This document shows positions 11,049-24,500 of a DNA stretch of 64,000 nucleotides, piece by piece. Numbering within the stretch: the first letter of the stretch is position 1; each line of letters starts with the position of its first letter. A model generated the notes under the pieces. It worked only from the letters and a program-made list of their open reading frames with translations, was not told the origin of the DNA and made no database searches. Origin of the DNA: Strigamia acuminata (lineage: Eukaryota > Arthropoda > Chilopoda > Geophilomorpha > Linotaeniidae); NCBI GenBank assembly GCA_949358305.1, contig OX442324.1:1725501-1789500 (forward strand). Direction: 5' to 3'. The position numbers and the translations under genes were made by a program.

Positions 11049-11934
11049 TTACCAATTGTTCTTGACTTATTTGAGCTAACCTTTCAACGTATTTTTCGCG
11101 AAATTCGCGCTTTGTGCGCCGAAAATTTTTATTTGCAGATTTCAACGATTTCGGCCAGATTTTCGTTTCACGAACGTCTACGACGTGTCGCCGACGTTCC
11201 AGACAGCCAGGGCTGTCCATTCTACGATTCTTTATTTAATGTTGTCCGAAATTCCGCGGGTTTCGCGAATTTCGAGACAAATTTTGTCTTTTTCCAGATT
11301 TATTTCGCCAAATTCAATTTTCGACACTGCTTAGCGAAGTGCGGCAGTTCCAACGAGAATCCAATACTCGATTATTGGCGGCTTAGTTCCCCGGAGAACG
11401 GTCGTTACCGGCGATCTGAGCAAGATTTTCTGAAGAGCCTCGATTATTTCGAGAAGATTTCGAATTTAAAATTCAAAATAGCGTTTTCTCCAGCTTTTTT
11501 AGAAAGCTGCGCCGTGCCTTCATTCGCACGAGGATTGCATCCGCAATCGATTCACCTATTTCTCCTTCTTGTCGCAATTATCTTGTTAGCATTAAGGGAA
11601 TTTTGGAGTGGGTCTTTATTAGATTCGACACAGCTCTTCGGACATTCTGTCCACCGCTGTGTTTGTATTCTGTGACAAGGCTGAGCCCTGCGCCACCTAG
11701 CATTCCCGTGACCCCAGGTGGTCGTAAAGGACGCTAGGGGGACACTTGTCACAGGTTATCAGCTAATTGTAGCATTAGCTCCCCCTTTGAAGGTTTCCGC
11801 CTCGAAAGTGATTGTGAAGTGCCTCAATTCAGTGCTCCGAGTTCAGTTCATCATTTGTGCAGTGCTCCAGTGTCAACCGTACCATTCCTTGAGTCTTTGT
11901 ATTCGTCGCGACGTGTCGAGTTTTCCGCGCAACG
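11049..11934 (+). other. Copia B leader (copy 2)
   Basis: Non-coding leader, same as 6818-7703. It includes the CTGTGACAAG/CTTGTCACAG closing stem at 11670-11679 and 11745-11754. Single-base differences from copy 1 fall near 11098 and 11566, outside that stem. Confidence 0.5.
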
Positions 11935-12609
11935 ATGAAGAAAGCATCGGAATTATCCGGCGGAACAGTTCCCGTACTCAGCATTGGGAACTATGAGTCA
12001 TGGAAACGTTTCATGTGCATGCTATTGAAGTCCGAGGGCTTGTGGAGACACGTGACTGAGGAAAAGGAAGCCGAGCATCTCCTGACTTTGACTGATAAGG
12101 AAAAAGATCGCTACATGACCAAAAAGGATAAAGCGCTTGGTCATATCTACATTCACGCTCAGCATTGGACACTTGCAATACGCCCAAACAAGCATGGGAT
12201 AAGTTGGCTGGCATATATGCGCCTAGTTCCAGGGCCCGCCAAGCGGCCATGAGGTGGGAGTTCTTGAGCTTGCAGCTCAGACCCGGTGAAGACATGCCAG
12301 ATTTCATTGGTCGTGTCGACCATTTCGTCCAGCAATTGAAGGACGTCAACGAGAATGTATCTGCAATTCATCATGCCTTCCAATATCTCAAGGGATTACC
12401 ACCGGAATATGCCCAGGCCACTTTTGCAGTGTATCACTGGCCCGATGCAGACTTTACTCCAATTAAAGTCGCCGAGCAGTTGCTGTCAGAGCAAATGCGA
12501 CTCAAAGCCATGGGATTGAGTGGTACGACCACACCATCAGCACATACTTCTGCGAAAGGACAATTTCGCCAACGCAATCAGTCTCGTGGTCAACGCGATT
12601 TGTCAACAA
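11935..12609 (+). pseudogene. Copia B Gag, copy 2, interrupted by Copia A
   Basis: Starts MKKASELSGG at 11935, shares the frameshift near 12170 with copy 1, but reads CAG (Gln) where copy 1 has TAG. It runs to QRDLSTM, where Copia A begins at 12610. The frame resumes after 18530 with KCFNCDQMGHYANRCP, the CCHC knuckle. Confidence 0.8.
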
Positions 12610-15600
12610 TGTTAATTTGTAGTGCAAACTTACACATATTGTGTATAAATGCAGTGGTGTGAAAAACACCTTTTGTGAGAATAAATAAGCGACATCTTTA
12701 TGTGTTGAAAGCAGAAAAGCAAGTGAGTTTTATTATCCAGTCATGTGGCCAGAAAGAACATAAACAGCGCCCCCTTTGGGCAAAATACATAAGCTGCATG
12801 TAAACAAACACAGCAGCTAGTCTTACAAATAATACAGCGCGCAAATAAACAAATATAATAAATACAAAGCGTATCACCGCTTGATGATACGACACAAGTG
12901 TACATAAAAGCCTAACATTCAACCCCCTCGTATTATCATGCGCTCAGAACATCTAGATTAATCAAAAAGCGATTGCAAAATTGAATTAAGTCCGTCTTAT
13001 CAACAGACTTGGTGAAGATGTCGGCGTAATTTGACTTTGTCCCCACATGGATTACTTGAAGATTGTCCCTTTTAACTAATTCTCGTATGAAGTGATACCT
13101 AACATCGATATGTTTGGTTTTTCTGTTTTCGATGTTGGACTTCGTAAAGTCAACCGTGGAGATATTGTCACACAATACTCGGTGGTAAAAACGATTTGCC
13201 AAATCAGGGACAATTTCGTATAACACTCTCACGATCCAAATGTAGTCTTTGACTGTTTCTGTGAGAGCTACATATTCCGCCTCCATGGTAGACAATGTCA
13301 CATTCCGCTGTTTGAATGTCCTCCAGAAGATTGGTGAATTTCCCAATGTTATGAGAGTTCCACCAACGGAAATTCGGTCGTCACGGTTATTGGCATAGTC
13401 GGAATCGCTGTATCCAATAACCTCTATTCGACTGTTTGGAAATAACATCAATCCAAAGCCTTTTGTCGTCCTTAAATAGCTTAATAGGTCCAACAATACT
13501 AGCCAATGTTCCCAACCAGGATTGGATTGGAATTGACTTAAGATGTTCACTGCATAAGTCATGTCAGGTCTGGTTCTTGATGCTATGAAGGCTAACGATC
13601 CAAGTAAACTTCTGTACGGGATTTTCTCCATGAGTTTAAAATCCTCAATTGTAGCTGGACATTGTTTCTTAGTAAGTACAGTAGACTTGATCATTGGCTG
13701 CGACCTGATCTTCACTGATTCGAGATGGTTCTGGAATCTCAGCAACACCTTGTTGATGTATGACCTTTGGTGCAAGATCATTTGTTGTTGATGTGCGTAG
13801 AACTCAACTCCTAGCAGCTTCTTGGTTTGTCCCAAAATTACGAGATCAAATTGCGTCTTGATCATATTAAGGACATCCATCGCGTCTTCATGGCGTTTGC
13901 CGAAAACTACAATATCGTCGACGTAGACGATCAAATACGCGATGTTCTTGAACTTATAAACGCAGTTACACCAGTCTACGTGTTGGAGACCAAGTTTTAA
14001 TAAAGTCTCTTCAAGTTCGATGCCCCACTCTCTTCCAGACTGATGCAGCCCGTAAATTGCTCGTAGCAATTTGCAAACGTAATTTTCCTTGCCGTGATGA
14101 ACAAATCCTTTGGGCTGTCGCATATAAACTGTCTTGTGCAGTTTCGCATATAAGTATGCGCACTTGACGTCGGCCTGAATATATGCCCAACCAAGCATGC
14201 AGACGAGTAGCGTGAACATAAAGCGCACGATCGAAAAGTCCACGACAGGTGAGAATGTTTCCTCGTAGGACTCGCCGTAGACTTGTGAAAAGCCCTGCGC
14301 CACGAGTCTGGCTTTATAACGCGCTATTTCTCCCTTATCGTCCTGTTTGACAGTATATATCCACTTGCATCCTATGATTTTTGTGTCGGATGGTGGCGGA
14401 ACCAACTCCCAAACTTCACGCTCGTGCATAGTGTGGATTTCTTCACACATTGCTTGATTCCACTCGTCCTTTTCCGGTAGATTGGCTATTTGTTCAAAAC
14501 GTGTGGGTATGTTGACTTCAAGATGGTTGGCTTCAAAATCAAGAGTTAATTCATCAAAAATGCTCAAGTCGAGATCATCTTGTGTCACATTTGATCCGGA
14601 ATGCTTCTTCTTCCTCTTATCTTCGAAAAGGTGTTCGGGGATTCGAAGATTGTGATCCGCACAATAACGTCTCACTTCCGGTATAGACCGTAATTTTGGC
14701 TTATCGTGCCCCTCAATCGTGTACTCGAAGTCCTTTTGTCCAGTTGGCCTTGTCTTTTCGGTCCTTTTCCAAACAAGTGGTGGTATTGTCCGTACTGGAT
14801 TCAAAGGTGTTTGCCCAGGTTGTGGTAATATGCCCTGCAATTTTACTCCTGCTTCAGCTCCTGGTTTTGGTCGAAGCTTTTCTTCTGGCAACCTGAACTT
14901 CAATTTGACTTGAGGCAACTCTTCTTCTTCTTTCTTTTTAATTGGTTGCGGCGGAGGTAATGGTGGCCTTACATCTTCGTCAGAATAATATTGACGCTCG
15001 TTGTCGTTATCCAAATTATCATTTAAGTTGTCAATGAACGTGGTGTATTTTTCAGGAAGGCCCAGCACGCCTTCAACTCCGCGCTTGCTTTCCACAAATT
15101 TCACGTCACTTGTTTCGATGACTTTAGAAAAGTCTGGCAACCAAATTCTATAGCCCTTTGTAATCCTTGAGTATCCGAGCATAATTCCATGTATTCCTTT
15201 GTTGTCAATTTTGCTGTCTCGTATTCTTTTCTGCACGAAGCAGAGACTTCCGAATTTTCTCAAGTGTCGCAAAGATGGTTTCCGACCATAGTAGAGTTCC
15301 ATCGGCGTCTTCTCCGAGTTGAGCTTTGCAATTCTGTTTCTCAGGTAGTTGAACGTGAGGATGGCTTCGCCCCAGAATCTGTGCTCCAATTGCGCATCAT
15401 AAATGAGAGCCCGCATCCCATTGGCCAAAGTTTGGTTGAGTCTCTCCGAAACTCTGTTTTGGACTGGTGTGTACGCATTGGTCCTCTCGTGCGCAATCCC
15501 TTGTTCCTCGAGATATTGTCCAAACTTGTTGGAACAAAACTCCATTCCGTTGTCAGTGCGAATAGCAAGAATTGACTTTCCTAGAAGCCGCTCGATTCTC

Positions 15601-18525
15601 TTCGCATGTTTCCGAAATAAATCAAATACTTCGTCCTTTCTCTTCATCAAATAGACGGTAGAGTATCGTGAGTAGTCGTCTGTTATTGTGAGAAAGTACT
15701 TATTTCCCGAAAGCGTTTCCGTGCTAAAAGCTCCGCATACGTCCATGTGCAGAAGTTGAAGTGGTTCCTTTGATCTAATGCCTGGTATGGACTTGTGGGA
15801 AACTGCTTTCTTCTTTGCCAAATCACAAACGTCGCATTGTGTAATGGGCACGTCCAAAAAAGGTAATCCGACCACGGCCTCGCGTTTGCTCATGTCCTGA
15901 ACACTTGGAAAATGAATATGCCCTAATCGCTCGTGCCAGAGTCTAGCCTCTTCTGGATTTGACCTTTTCTTGCTTGTGTTCGATGGTTCTTCATTTTTCT
16001 GCTGGCCGACGTTCGCTTTGTTCGATTCCTTCGCCTTTAACTTGTCCAAATCGGGTTTTTGGTCGCTAATCCTGATGTAATACAGTCTGTCTCTCTTCAC
16101 TCCTTCCATTAACTGCCTTTTCCATTGCGGATCGTAAATTTTTACCAAACCCGCCCCGATAGCGACTCTGCATCTTGCTTCGTCGATGCACGGCCCCGAC
16201 ATCAAATTCCTACGTAAATCTGGCGCATAATAGACCTTCTTGAGCGTAATTGGGATTGTGTCATTCCCAACTAGACACATTATGCACACATCACCAACTC
16301 CTTGTATTTGGATGAGGGTTTTCTTGTCCGCTTGGCTAATAGTTCCGGTCATTTCTCTAAAATTGTGGAATTGACTTCTCTCCTTGCAGAAGTGTCCAGT
16401 GGCGCCGGTGTCGTAGATCCAGCAATTGCTGGCTGCACTGCATTGCGAAATCTCCTCTTCGCTCAATTCCGTAAGAAATCCCACGTCCAACATATTCGTG
16501 TCAAGTTCCTCGACCGTGTTTGTCTTCATGTTGGTGTTTGGTGCCAATTGTAATTGCACAGTGCAATCCTTGGCCCAATGTCCGGGTTGGTTACAACGGA
16601 AACACGGCCCCCGTCCCGTTGACCCGGTGCTGTTTCCTCTAAAGTTCGTGTTTCTTCCGCCTCTCCAATTCGATCTTCCCCCTTTCTGTCCCGTGTAATT
16701 CGCCTTATTGTTCTGATTGCTGTTCTTTTGTTGAGTTTTTGTTGAATTGTCGCCGCTTTTAGTAGTTGTCGAGCCTGATCCAGTGCTAAACGCGTCTGTG
16801 ATCGATCCTTGCCCTGTATCTCGCCTTTGTTGCGCGAGTCTGCCTTCCTCGGCGACCAATTCGATTTCCACCTTCTCCAAGGTGAAATTGATGTCTTCCC
16901 ATCTGTAAATCGCTTGAACAATCGACTGGTATTCTTGGGGGAGATATCTAATTAATTGAAAAGCCTGGTATAGATCCTCCAATTTGTGTTTGACGTCCGC
17001 CAATTTCTTTGCTGCGTTTCGTATCTTCGCGGCGAAGACCCCAATCGTTTCCGTCGCTGGATCGTACTTCAGGCTAAAAAATTCGTCCAGCAAACGAATT
17101 ATCCGCGCTCTTGAAACTGGTTCGAAGTTGGCTTTCAATGTGTTCCAAGCCTTCTTGGCATCGTCGACCCCGCTGAGCAATTCATGATACTGCTCCTCTA
17201 TCGAGTAGTAAATCAGGCTGAACGCCCTTCCTTGTCGCAACTTGAAGTCCGAGCGGTCCCGCCAAGATGCTCCTGGTGCCAAAGCCTCCTCGGTTCCTTC
17301 CGCAAACGCCCAACATCCATGGTGCATCAAAAGCACCTTGATCTGCTGTTTCCAGCTGTCGTAATTAAGTCTGTTTAGCAATGTGATTTTGCGCTCTAAT
17401 TTGTCCGAATCCATTATGAAATTCAATGTCCACCGCCCGAAAAATTCCACAAACACACACTAATTCTCTCAAAAACACTTTCAACTACTGGTAATCGCAA
17501 CGGGGTGCAGTGTTGCGATGTTAGTTCGCTCTTAGAATTATGTTAGTATATATCCTATCACACACTAAACTAATAATTCAATAATATCGAAAATAATCAA
17601 AAATTCGAAATAAATGTTCATGAAAAATGGCGTCTTTCCAGTAGTTGTGCGCCGTTTTTCCTTTCTCGTTCACACTTCACGTGTGGTTGGCGAGAAGTAC
17701 CGTCTTGGTGTCGTTCTCGTACACTGGTATTGTTCGTAAACGTTGTTTTCTCCTCGTAACTCGTTCGCTCGTTTTCCGTCGTTTGAAATTCGTCTTTGTT
17801 CACGCCGTCCGTCTTTGTTCACGCCGTTCCTCGACAATTTCGGTTCACACTTCACGTGTGGTTGACTGGAACAGTCGCCGACGTATTGGATACGTTTCTC
17901 CACCGAAATTCCCGCGACGTTAACGACACGTATTGCGCCTCGCAATATGGGGACAAATTTCCCCAAAACGAAAAGAGAAATAGTTTAAACAAAAGTTTTA
18001 CTGTTTGTTTCGAACCCTTATTGTTCCTGTGTGGTTTGGTGACTGCTTGTTGCTTCCTTGTCTCGAATTTAGTGGCACTAACACAGACTTGCTTCTTCTC
18101 CCATGGGCGCCGCCATCTTGGATAAATAAAGATGAATCGCCTTGGTGACCTCCAAATGGCAGCTGACTTCCCAAAGTTGCTCCAGATGTTTTTCATCGTT
18201 ATTGGGGCCCATAACCTTGTTAATTTGTAGTGCAAACTTACACATATTGTGTATAAATGCAGTGGTGTGAAAAACACCTTTTGTGAGAATAAATAAGCGA
18301 CATCTTTATGTGTTGAAAGCAGAAAAGCAAGTGAGTTTTATTATCCAGTCATGTGGCCAGAAAGAACATAAACAGCGCCCCCTTTGGGCAAAATACATAA
18401 GCTGCATGTAAACAAACACAGCAGCTAGTCTTACAAATAATACAGCGCGCAAATAAACAAATATAATAAATACAAAGCGTATCACCGCTTGATGATACGA
18501 CACAAGTGTACATAAAAGCCTAACA
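12610..18525 (-). mobile_element. Copia element A, complete and apparently intact
   Basis: 5916 bases with 308-base LTRs at 12610-12917 and 18218-18525 that I read as identical, 5'-TGTTA...TAACA-3', flanked by AACAA (12605-12609 and 18526-18530). It carries one long Gag-Pol frame, a primer site and a purine tract. The corresponding site in duplication copy 1 (near 8373) is empty, which independently proves the boundaries. Identical LTRs imply a recent insertion. It inserted antisense within the gag of Copia B. Confidence 0.95.
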
Positions 18526-21500
18526 AACAATAAAGTGTTTCAACTGTGATCAGATGGGTCACTATGCTAACAGGTGCCCCCAACCGGGTATGGTCATTTT
18601 AGCGACGCTCATTTTAGCGACGCTCAGTTTAGCCACACAAAAACTTAGGTTTTAGCGACAAGCCGGCTCAAAAAAGTGGTTTTCATCAAAAAACCAGTAA
18701 GGTTAGGTTCGCGGGGGGTCAAGGGGGGGCGCAGCCCCCCCTTGTTAGCCCTTCTTAGGAATTAAACCGTCGCTAAAATGAGCGTCGCTAAAATGGGCGT
18801 CGCTAAAATGTTGTATATCCCCCCCAACCGCCACGTTCGGACCGGAATCAACCGACGGCTACAGTCCAGTGTTCATCACGCAGTAAGAGCCGTAGACGCA
18901 ACCCGAACGCCGCCGCAAAAGCCGACGATACGCGTCGTCGTGGCAGTTCGCGTCCGAAGCGATTGGGGACATTCTTCTGCAGTGCACCCCAGGTTGTTGA
19001 GCGTCCTACGGTCCATTTTATGCAATCCAATGAATGGATCGTGGATTGCGGTGCAACGGACCACGTTTCCCACGTGCGTGCCTGGTTCACGGACTTTTCA
19101 AATATCCAGCCATTTGACATTGAATTGGGACAAGGGAAATCGCAGGTCACTGGGCGAGGAACAGTTCAGCTTCTCACGTCGATCGACAACGCAGATTGCA
19201 CTTTCAACCTGACCAATGTTCTCTTCGCGCCGAATTTTGAGGCGAACTTGATTTCGGTATCGAAGATCGACAAAACCAATCACCATGTTCACATTTTTAA
19301 CGGAGAAGTGAACGTCTATCGTACGGACTTCCGCACACCTATTATCCGTGCAAAGGAACGTGGTGGTCTTTATTATTTGGACAGTTTATGTTCAACGCAT
19401 TTAGTTCCGTCGACTGTATCGGCAATTACTCAACCGCCGATCCAACCTGTGCAGACGCAAGTAACGGCGGAAGTAGAATTTGACAATGTGCCAAAGGCAA
19501 AGAAAGGGAAACCCAAAGAGCGGCAGATTACAAACTTTCGTATCACCGTACCTCCTGTTGAGAATCCAATCCAACAGATCCCCAATCCTGTCAAACCTGC
19601 ACAACTGCCTATCCCTGCACCTGTCCAAACCAATCCAAATTCCCAGTCCTATGCTGACATCCTGACATCCTTACCGCCTTCCTCTCCTCCCGGCAAACCT
19701 TCCCAGCCAAAACAGAAGGCGATAGCTAATCCTATGACGATCAAGGATGTTACGGGTTTGTGGCATAGCCGTCTCGGCCACCTTCACACAAACGCCATGA
19801 AGTTGTTGGCCGCAAACGATCAAGTTTATGGGATGGAACCGGCAGAGGTGCGCCAGGAGTTGGCGTGCAATGACTGCCGTATCGCAAAGTCCACAAGAGC
19901 TTCTCATAAACCAGATCCTCATCCTATTACGTCAAAGCCGCTAGATCTTTTGCATATGGATTTGTGGGGACCGGCCCCAGTCACATCATTAGGCGGTTCC
20001 AACTATGTTTTCACCATCATAGACGACGCGACTCGTTACACCTGGATCTTCCCGCTAGCTCAGAAATCGCAGACATTTGAGGCCTTCAAGGACTTTGTCG
20101 CCAGAGTGGAACGAATCCAGAATACAAGCGTCAAGGCAATCAGATCTGACAGGGGCGGCGAATTCATGTCGAATGAATTCCTACGTTATCTCCAGAAGAA
20201 GGGCATTCAGGAGCAGCAAACCAACCCCGCATCGCCACAAATGAACGGGACAGCAGAAAGGCTTAACGGGACAATGATCGACAATGTCCGCGCGATAATT
20301 TCGGAAACCAAACTTCCAGATGTACTTTGGGCCGAATTAGCCGTTACCTTCTCATAAATCAAGAATCGCAGTCCCCATTCAAGGCTGAATAACCAAGTTC
20401 CTTATATTCTTTGGCGTCAAAGAGCATTGTCGTTGCGCCACCTACGTAAAGTAGGGTCCAAATGCTGGGTGCATTTCACCGCCCCAGGCCGCAAGAAACT
20501 TGAGCCGCGTGCCTGGGAAGGATATCTTGTTGGCTACGCTACTGGCACCCGCGGCTATAGAGTTTGGAATCCGGAGGAGTATCGCGTTTATGAGTCCATT
20601 CACGTCAAAATCGACGAACACCAGTCGTACCGCAGGACTTTACGCAACTCAACGCAGCAATCTGGTGAGACTTTCACTGAGAACGACAATGGTCAGCAAT
20701 CAGTCACCTTTGATGACAAAGTTATATATCATGGTTGGCCTAGGGGATCGGATTCCGATCGTTCTGATAACAGTGATGACGATGATGAGGATGGACAAAA
20801 TGGTGCGTCAGCCACTTCTACGTCAACGCCGGTACTCATACCGATTGTTCACTTACCGCCGCCGACAACGCCGGAGCAACAGCTATTAGATGGATGTGCG
20901 CTTCAATTGCCGAGTTCAGCGAGTTTAGGACATTCACAGTCCTATCCAGTCCTTTATCAAGAAGGTGACACCGATGATGATGTCGAACCCATAGAGGGGC
21001 ACGAGGAACGTGACGACATCTCGCTCTATCCAGAGACGTCAGAATTTACTGGCACATCAGCTGAGCAATCGCCTCGCCAATCTCCGCCAGGATCACCAGC
21101 GAGATTCATATCGTCGCAAAACACGTGGAGCAGATTCAACTCACACTGTACCAGTATCCGACAACGCTCCAATGTCTCCTGCTCCGATTGCCCCTGTAGT
21201 GGGAACTGAAGTCCTACCTGCGACTGCTCGCCATACTGCACACGTGGCGACTCGTCGGTGGAGACTCAAAATGCAATGACTGGAGACGCGAAGAACACCT
21301 AAGAAAGGACTAAGTACCTGGGAAGATTGCGACTGATGTTTATTATTTTCCAATGCCTGGAATCAGACTCAGATCCCCGAAAGACATTGAAGAATATTGC
21401 ATGCTCAACAACATAGATTATGAGCCTGAACTTTTTACGTTCCGCAATATTGAATACAAGTTGCCACTTATCCCAGGAACTCATCATGCAGCCCATCTTT

Positions 21501-24500
21501 GTCGAACGGAACCGGCTTCATATGCCGAAATACCCAAATTCACAGATGCTCCGAAATGGCGTGAACCCATCAATGAAGAGTTGGAAACCTTCAAAGAAAG
21601 AGAGGTTTGTGTTGAGGTTCCCAGACCTCCAGACACCATCATCTTGGGCTGCAAGTGGATCTTCAAATTGAAGACGGATGCAGCCGGCACCATCACACGA
21701 TACAGGGCCCGTCTAGTTGCGCAAGGTTTTCGTCAAACCCTGGGCGTGGACTATGACGAAGTGTTTAGCCCAGTGATGAATTTTGTTTTAATTTGCCTAT
21801 TCTTGTCTTCTGGTTGTGTTGCGTGGTTGGAAGGACGTCCATCTTGACGTTAAATGTGCGTACTTGTATGATGAGTTAAAGCACAAAGTTTACATGAGGA
21901 TCCCTGCAGGTGCCACATGCTCCAACCCCAACAACGTATGGCTACTCATTAAATCACTCTATGGGCTCCACCAGTCAGGAAGACAGTGGTTTGAAAAGTT
22001 AGAGGAAGCTCTGCGAAACCTTGGATTCAAGAAGATGCCGGCATGTAATTGTGTCTATACCTTTGGAAATTCCGCCGTAATGCTGGTCTACGTGGACGAT
22101 ATCGTTCTCTTCTACGCGTCCGACAGCATCCTTGACCAGTTGATCAACCTCATTAGTTCGTAGTTCCAAATCGTGAATCTTGGCCCTATCACCAAGTTAT
22201 TAGGCGTCGAGTTCATCCGCGACGCTGGACACACGTTCATCACCCAACGAGCGTATATTGAGAAGATAATTAAGAAATTTGGAACGACGACCAACAGCCG
22301 TGTCAAAGTCCCAGTCACACCAGGGACGACATTGGTGAGAGGATCAACAGAGAACCTGACAGATTTTCCTTATCGCTCCCTAATTGGGTCATTATTATTC
22401 TTGGCGTCGAGAACACGCCCTGATATCCTCTATTCAGTGATCGCCCTTGCACAGTTCAACACGTGCTACAACAAGACCCACATCCGCGCTTTACTCCAAG
22501 TTTTACAATATGTGGCCAACACTGCGGATTTGTGCATCGAGTTGTCTGGCTGCACGTCATCACAACTCTGGGCATACACTGACGCATCGTGGGCAAGCGA
22601 TCCTGAAACATCCTTGAGCTTTGGTGGTTACATCACCTACGTTGGAAATGTGTCAATCGGCTGGTCCTGTCGCAAGCAGTCGACCGTGGCATGCTCAACA
22701 ATGAAAGCGGAATTCATCGCCCTTGTTGAATGTGTCAAGGAGCTGTATTGGCTTGATCACGTGTATACCCAGTTTCCAACGCTAAATCGTCTATCTCGAC
22801 CCTTCGTTTATTCCGATGCCCTAGCCAGTATCCAGTTTACCTCCAACGACGTAGAGAACGCGAAAATTCGACATATTTGCGTTCGATATCATTGGCTTCG
22901 GGAGTGGTACACGGCGGGACGCTTTGATCTTCTGAAAGTGCCAGGCGACCTCAATGTCGCGGATATGTTCACCAAATGGCTCAGGTCGGAGCGTTTACGA
23001 TCACTAACATCAGATATCTTCACATCATGAACTTATTGTGACATTCCTATTTTAGTTTTTCCCGGAGTTGAGGGTCACCCAGTTCTGTGGGAATTTTCGG
23101 GCTTCCTTAGAGAAGAGTTCTTCAATTGTAATACCTGGCTCGGTGATTCGCCCATATTATTTTATTTCCTTTTGTGACATACTGTAATTCCAGTGCATAT
23201 CAATTATATCTCCTATTGTCATTAGACATCGAAGAGGGGATTTGTAGGTCAAAAGACCATTTATTTATCGATGCCCAATGTGTCTCACCATTTTGTAATG
23301 TTTATTCAAGCGCATAGTTAATATTTGTTACCTTTATATTGAATATCCAGTGTTCCTTTATGCATTTGCGCTGTCCCGTACGTAATACCGTACAATTATT
23401 GTATTTCCTTAAATGATTTGTTCTAAGTTTAACTTTAATGTTAGTCATTGGCTCCAGAGTGCCTTTCTGTATACTCTTCAATCCAACATGGCGCTGTACA
23501 CAGGCGTGCACAGCTTGACCTTTTCAGAAGCAGAATATGTAAGCCTTTATAATTTCATTAAAGTGTTTTTATATATTTTAAGTATTGTAGTTGTTTAATA
23601 GCACTTTGTGTGCAGTTCTCAGCGCTGATAAACGGCCTTAAGTCGCGCGCATTACTTTTTCTCGATACGCGACGTATCGGCGACGTTCGTGCGGGAAGCA
23701 CGACGCCATTTTTTCCTTCATTCCACGCTTCCAGTCGGCGATTTCGTCGATAATTGTGCACTTCTCTGCTACAGGAAAAACTTCACCAAGGCCAAAGTCA
23801 AGAGATCGAGGAAGACGGTCGAAATGAAGGACTACTGAGACGCTACTCCGCGGACCGATGGCTGTACACTCGCAAAGACAACAACATAAAGTGGACAAAG
23901 TTACAACTGATCAAGTTAGACGGATCTTGGAACGCAGGAAATTTATTTCTTGACGAAGTCGCCCTAACGATCACGAGATTAGGGGCCGAACCTGACGAGA
24001 TGGTTACTCGCGGAGTGCCAGAGATGCTAATAAACCAAGCTAGAGACTGGTATAGCAACGCACAACCTTGCAACTGGGAACATTTCATAATAAAATTCCA
24101 TAATTAGTACGGAGAAACGAATACAGAAATCCAAAAACGAGTAAGCTCAATGCGACAAGCTCCCGGGGAAACTCTAAGAGAATATGTACAGCGAGCCAGC
24201 AATCTCTTCCGAGAAATGGACAAACCATTTGACCAACATGCGCAAAAAGCTCTCTTCGAACAGGGTCTAAACTCCATCTCAACGAAAATCTTGCGGGATA
24301 TGAACGCCCCAAGAGGGGACAAGTTTGACGCCATCTTCAAGTTTAACGAAAGAAAACCCACAGAAGCGAATGATCGATATAACAAAGCACTAACCAAAGA
24401 AGAGCGAGCTCAATGTGTAGCCAGGAAGCAATGTATTCAGGAGAGGAGCATAGATTCCACTAAGCTACTCCAGTCAAAGAGCTATTTGAATGGAAATATC

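Larger units (their letters stand above)
9288..19444. repeat. Tandem duplication, copy 2 (interrupted by Copia A)
   Basis: Same 4.23-kb unit as 5056-9287, split at AACAA (12605-12609 and 18526-18530) by the 5.9-kb Copia A. It then runs on into unique sequence of Copia B at 19445. Copy 2 is the one joined to the rest of B. Confidence 0.9.
10500..23773 (+). mobile_element. Copia element B, full span including nested insertions
   Basis: LTRs 10500-11030 and 23243-23773, target duplication GGAAA on both sides, primer site after the left LTR and a purine tract before the right one. Net length without Copia A is about 7.4 kb. The LTRs differ by roughly 15-18 bases of 531, so B is older than A, whose LTRs look identical. 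It sits inside the gag of C and carries Copia A (12610-18525) and a MITE (18586-18821). Coding lesions (frameshifts near 12170, 21210 and 21800, stops at 20355 and 22161) make it dead. Confidence 0.9.
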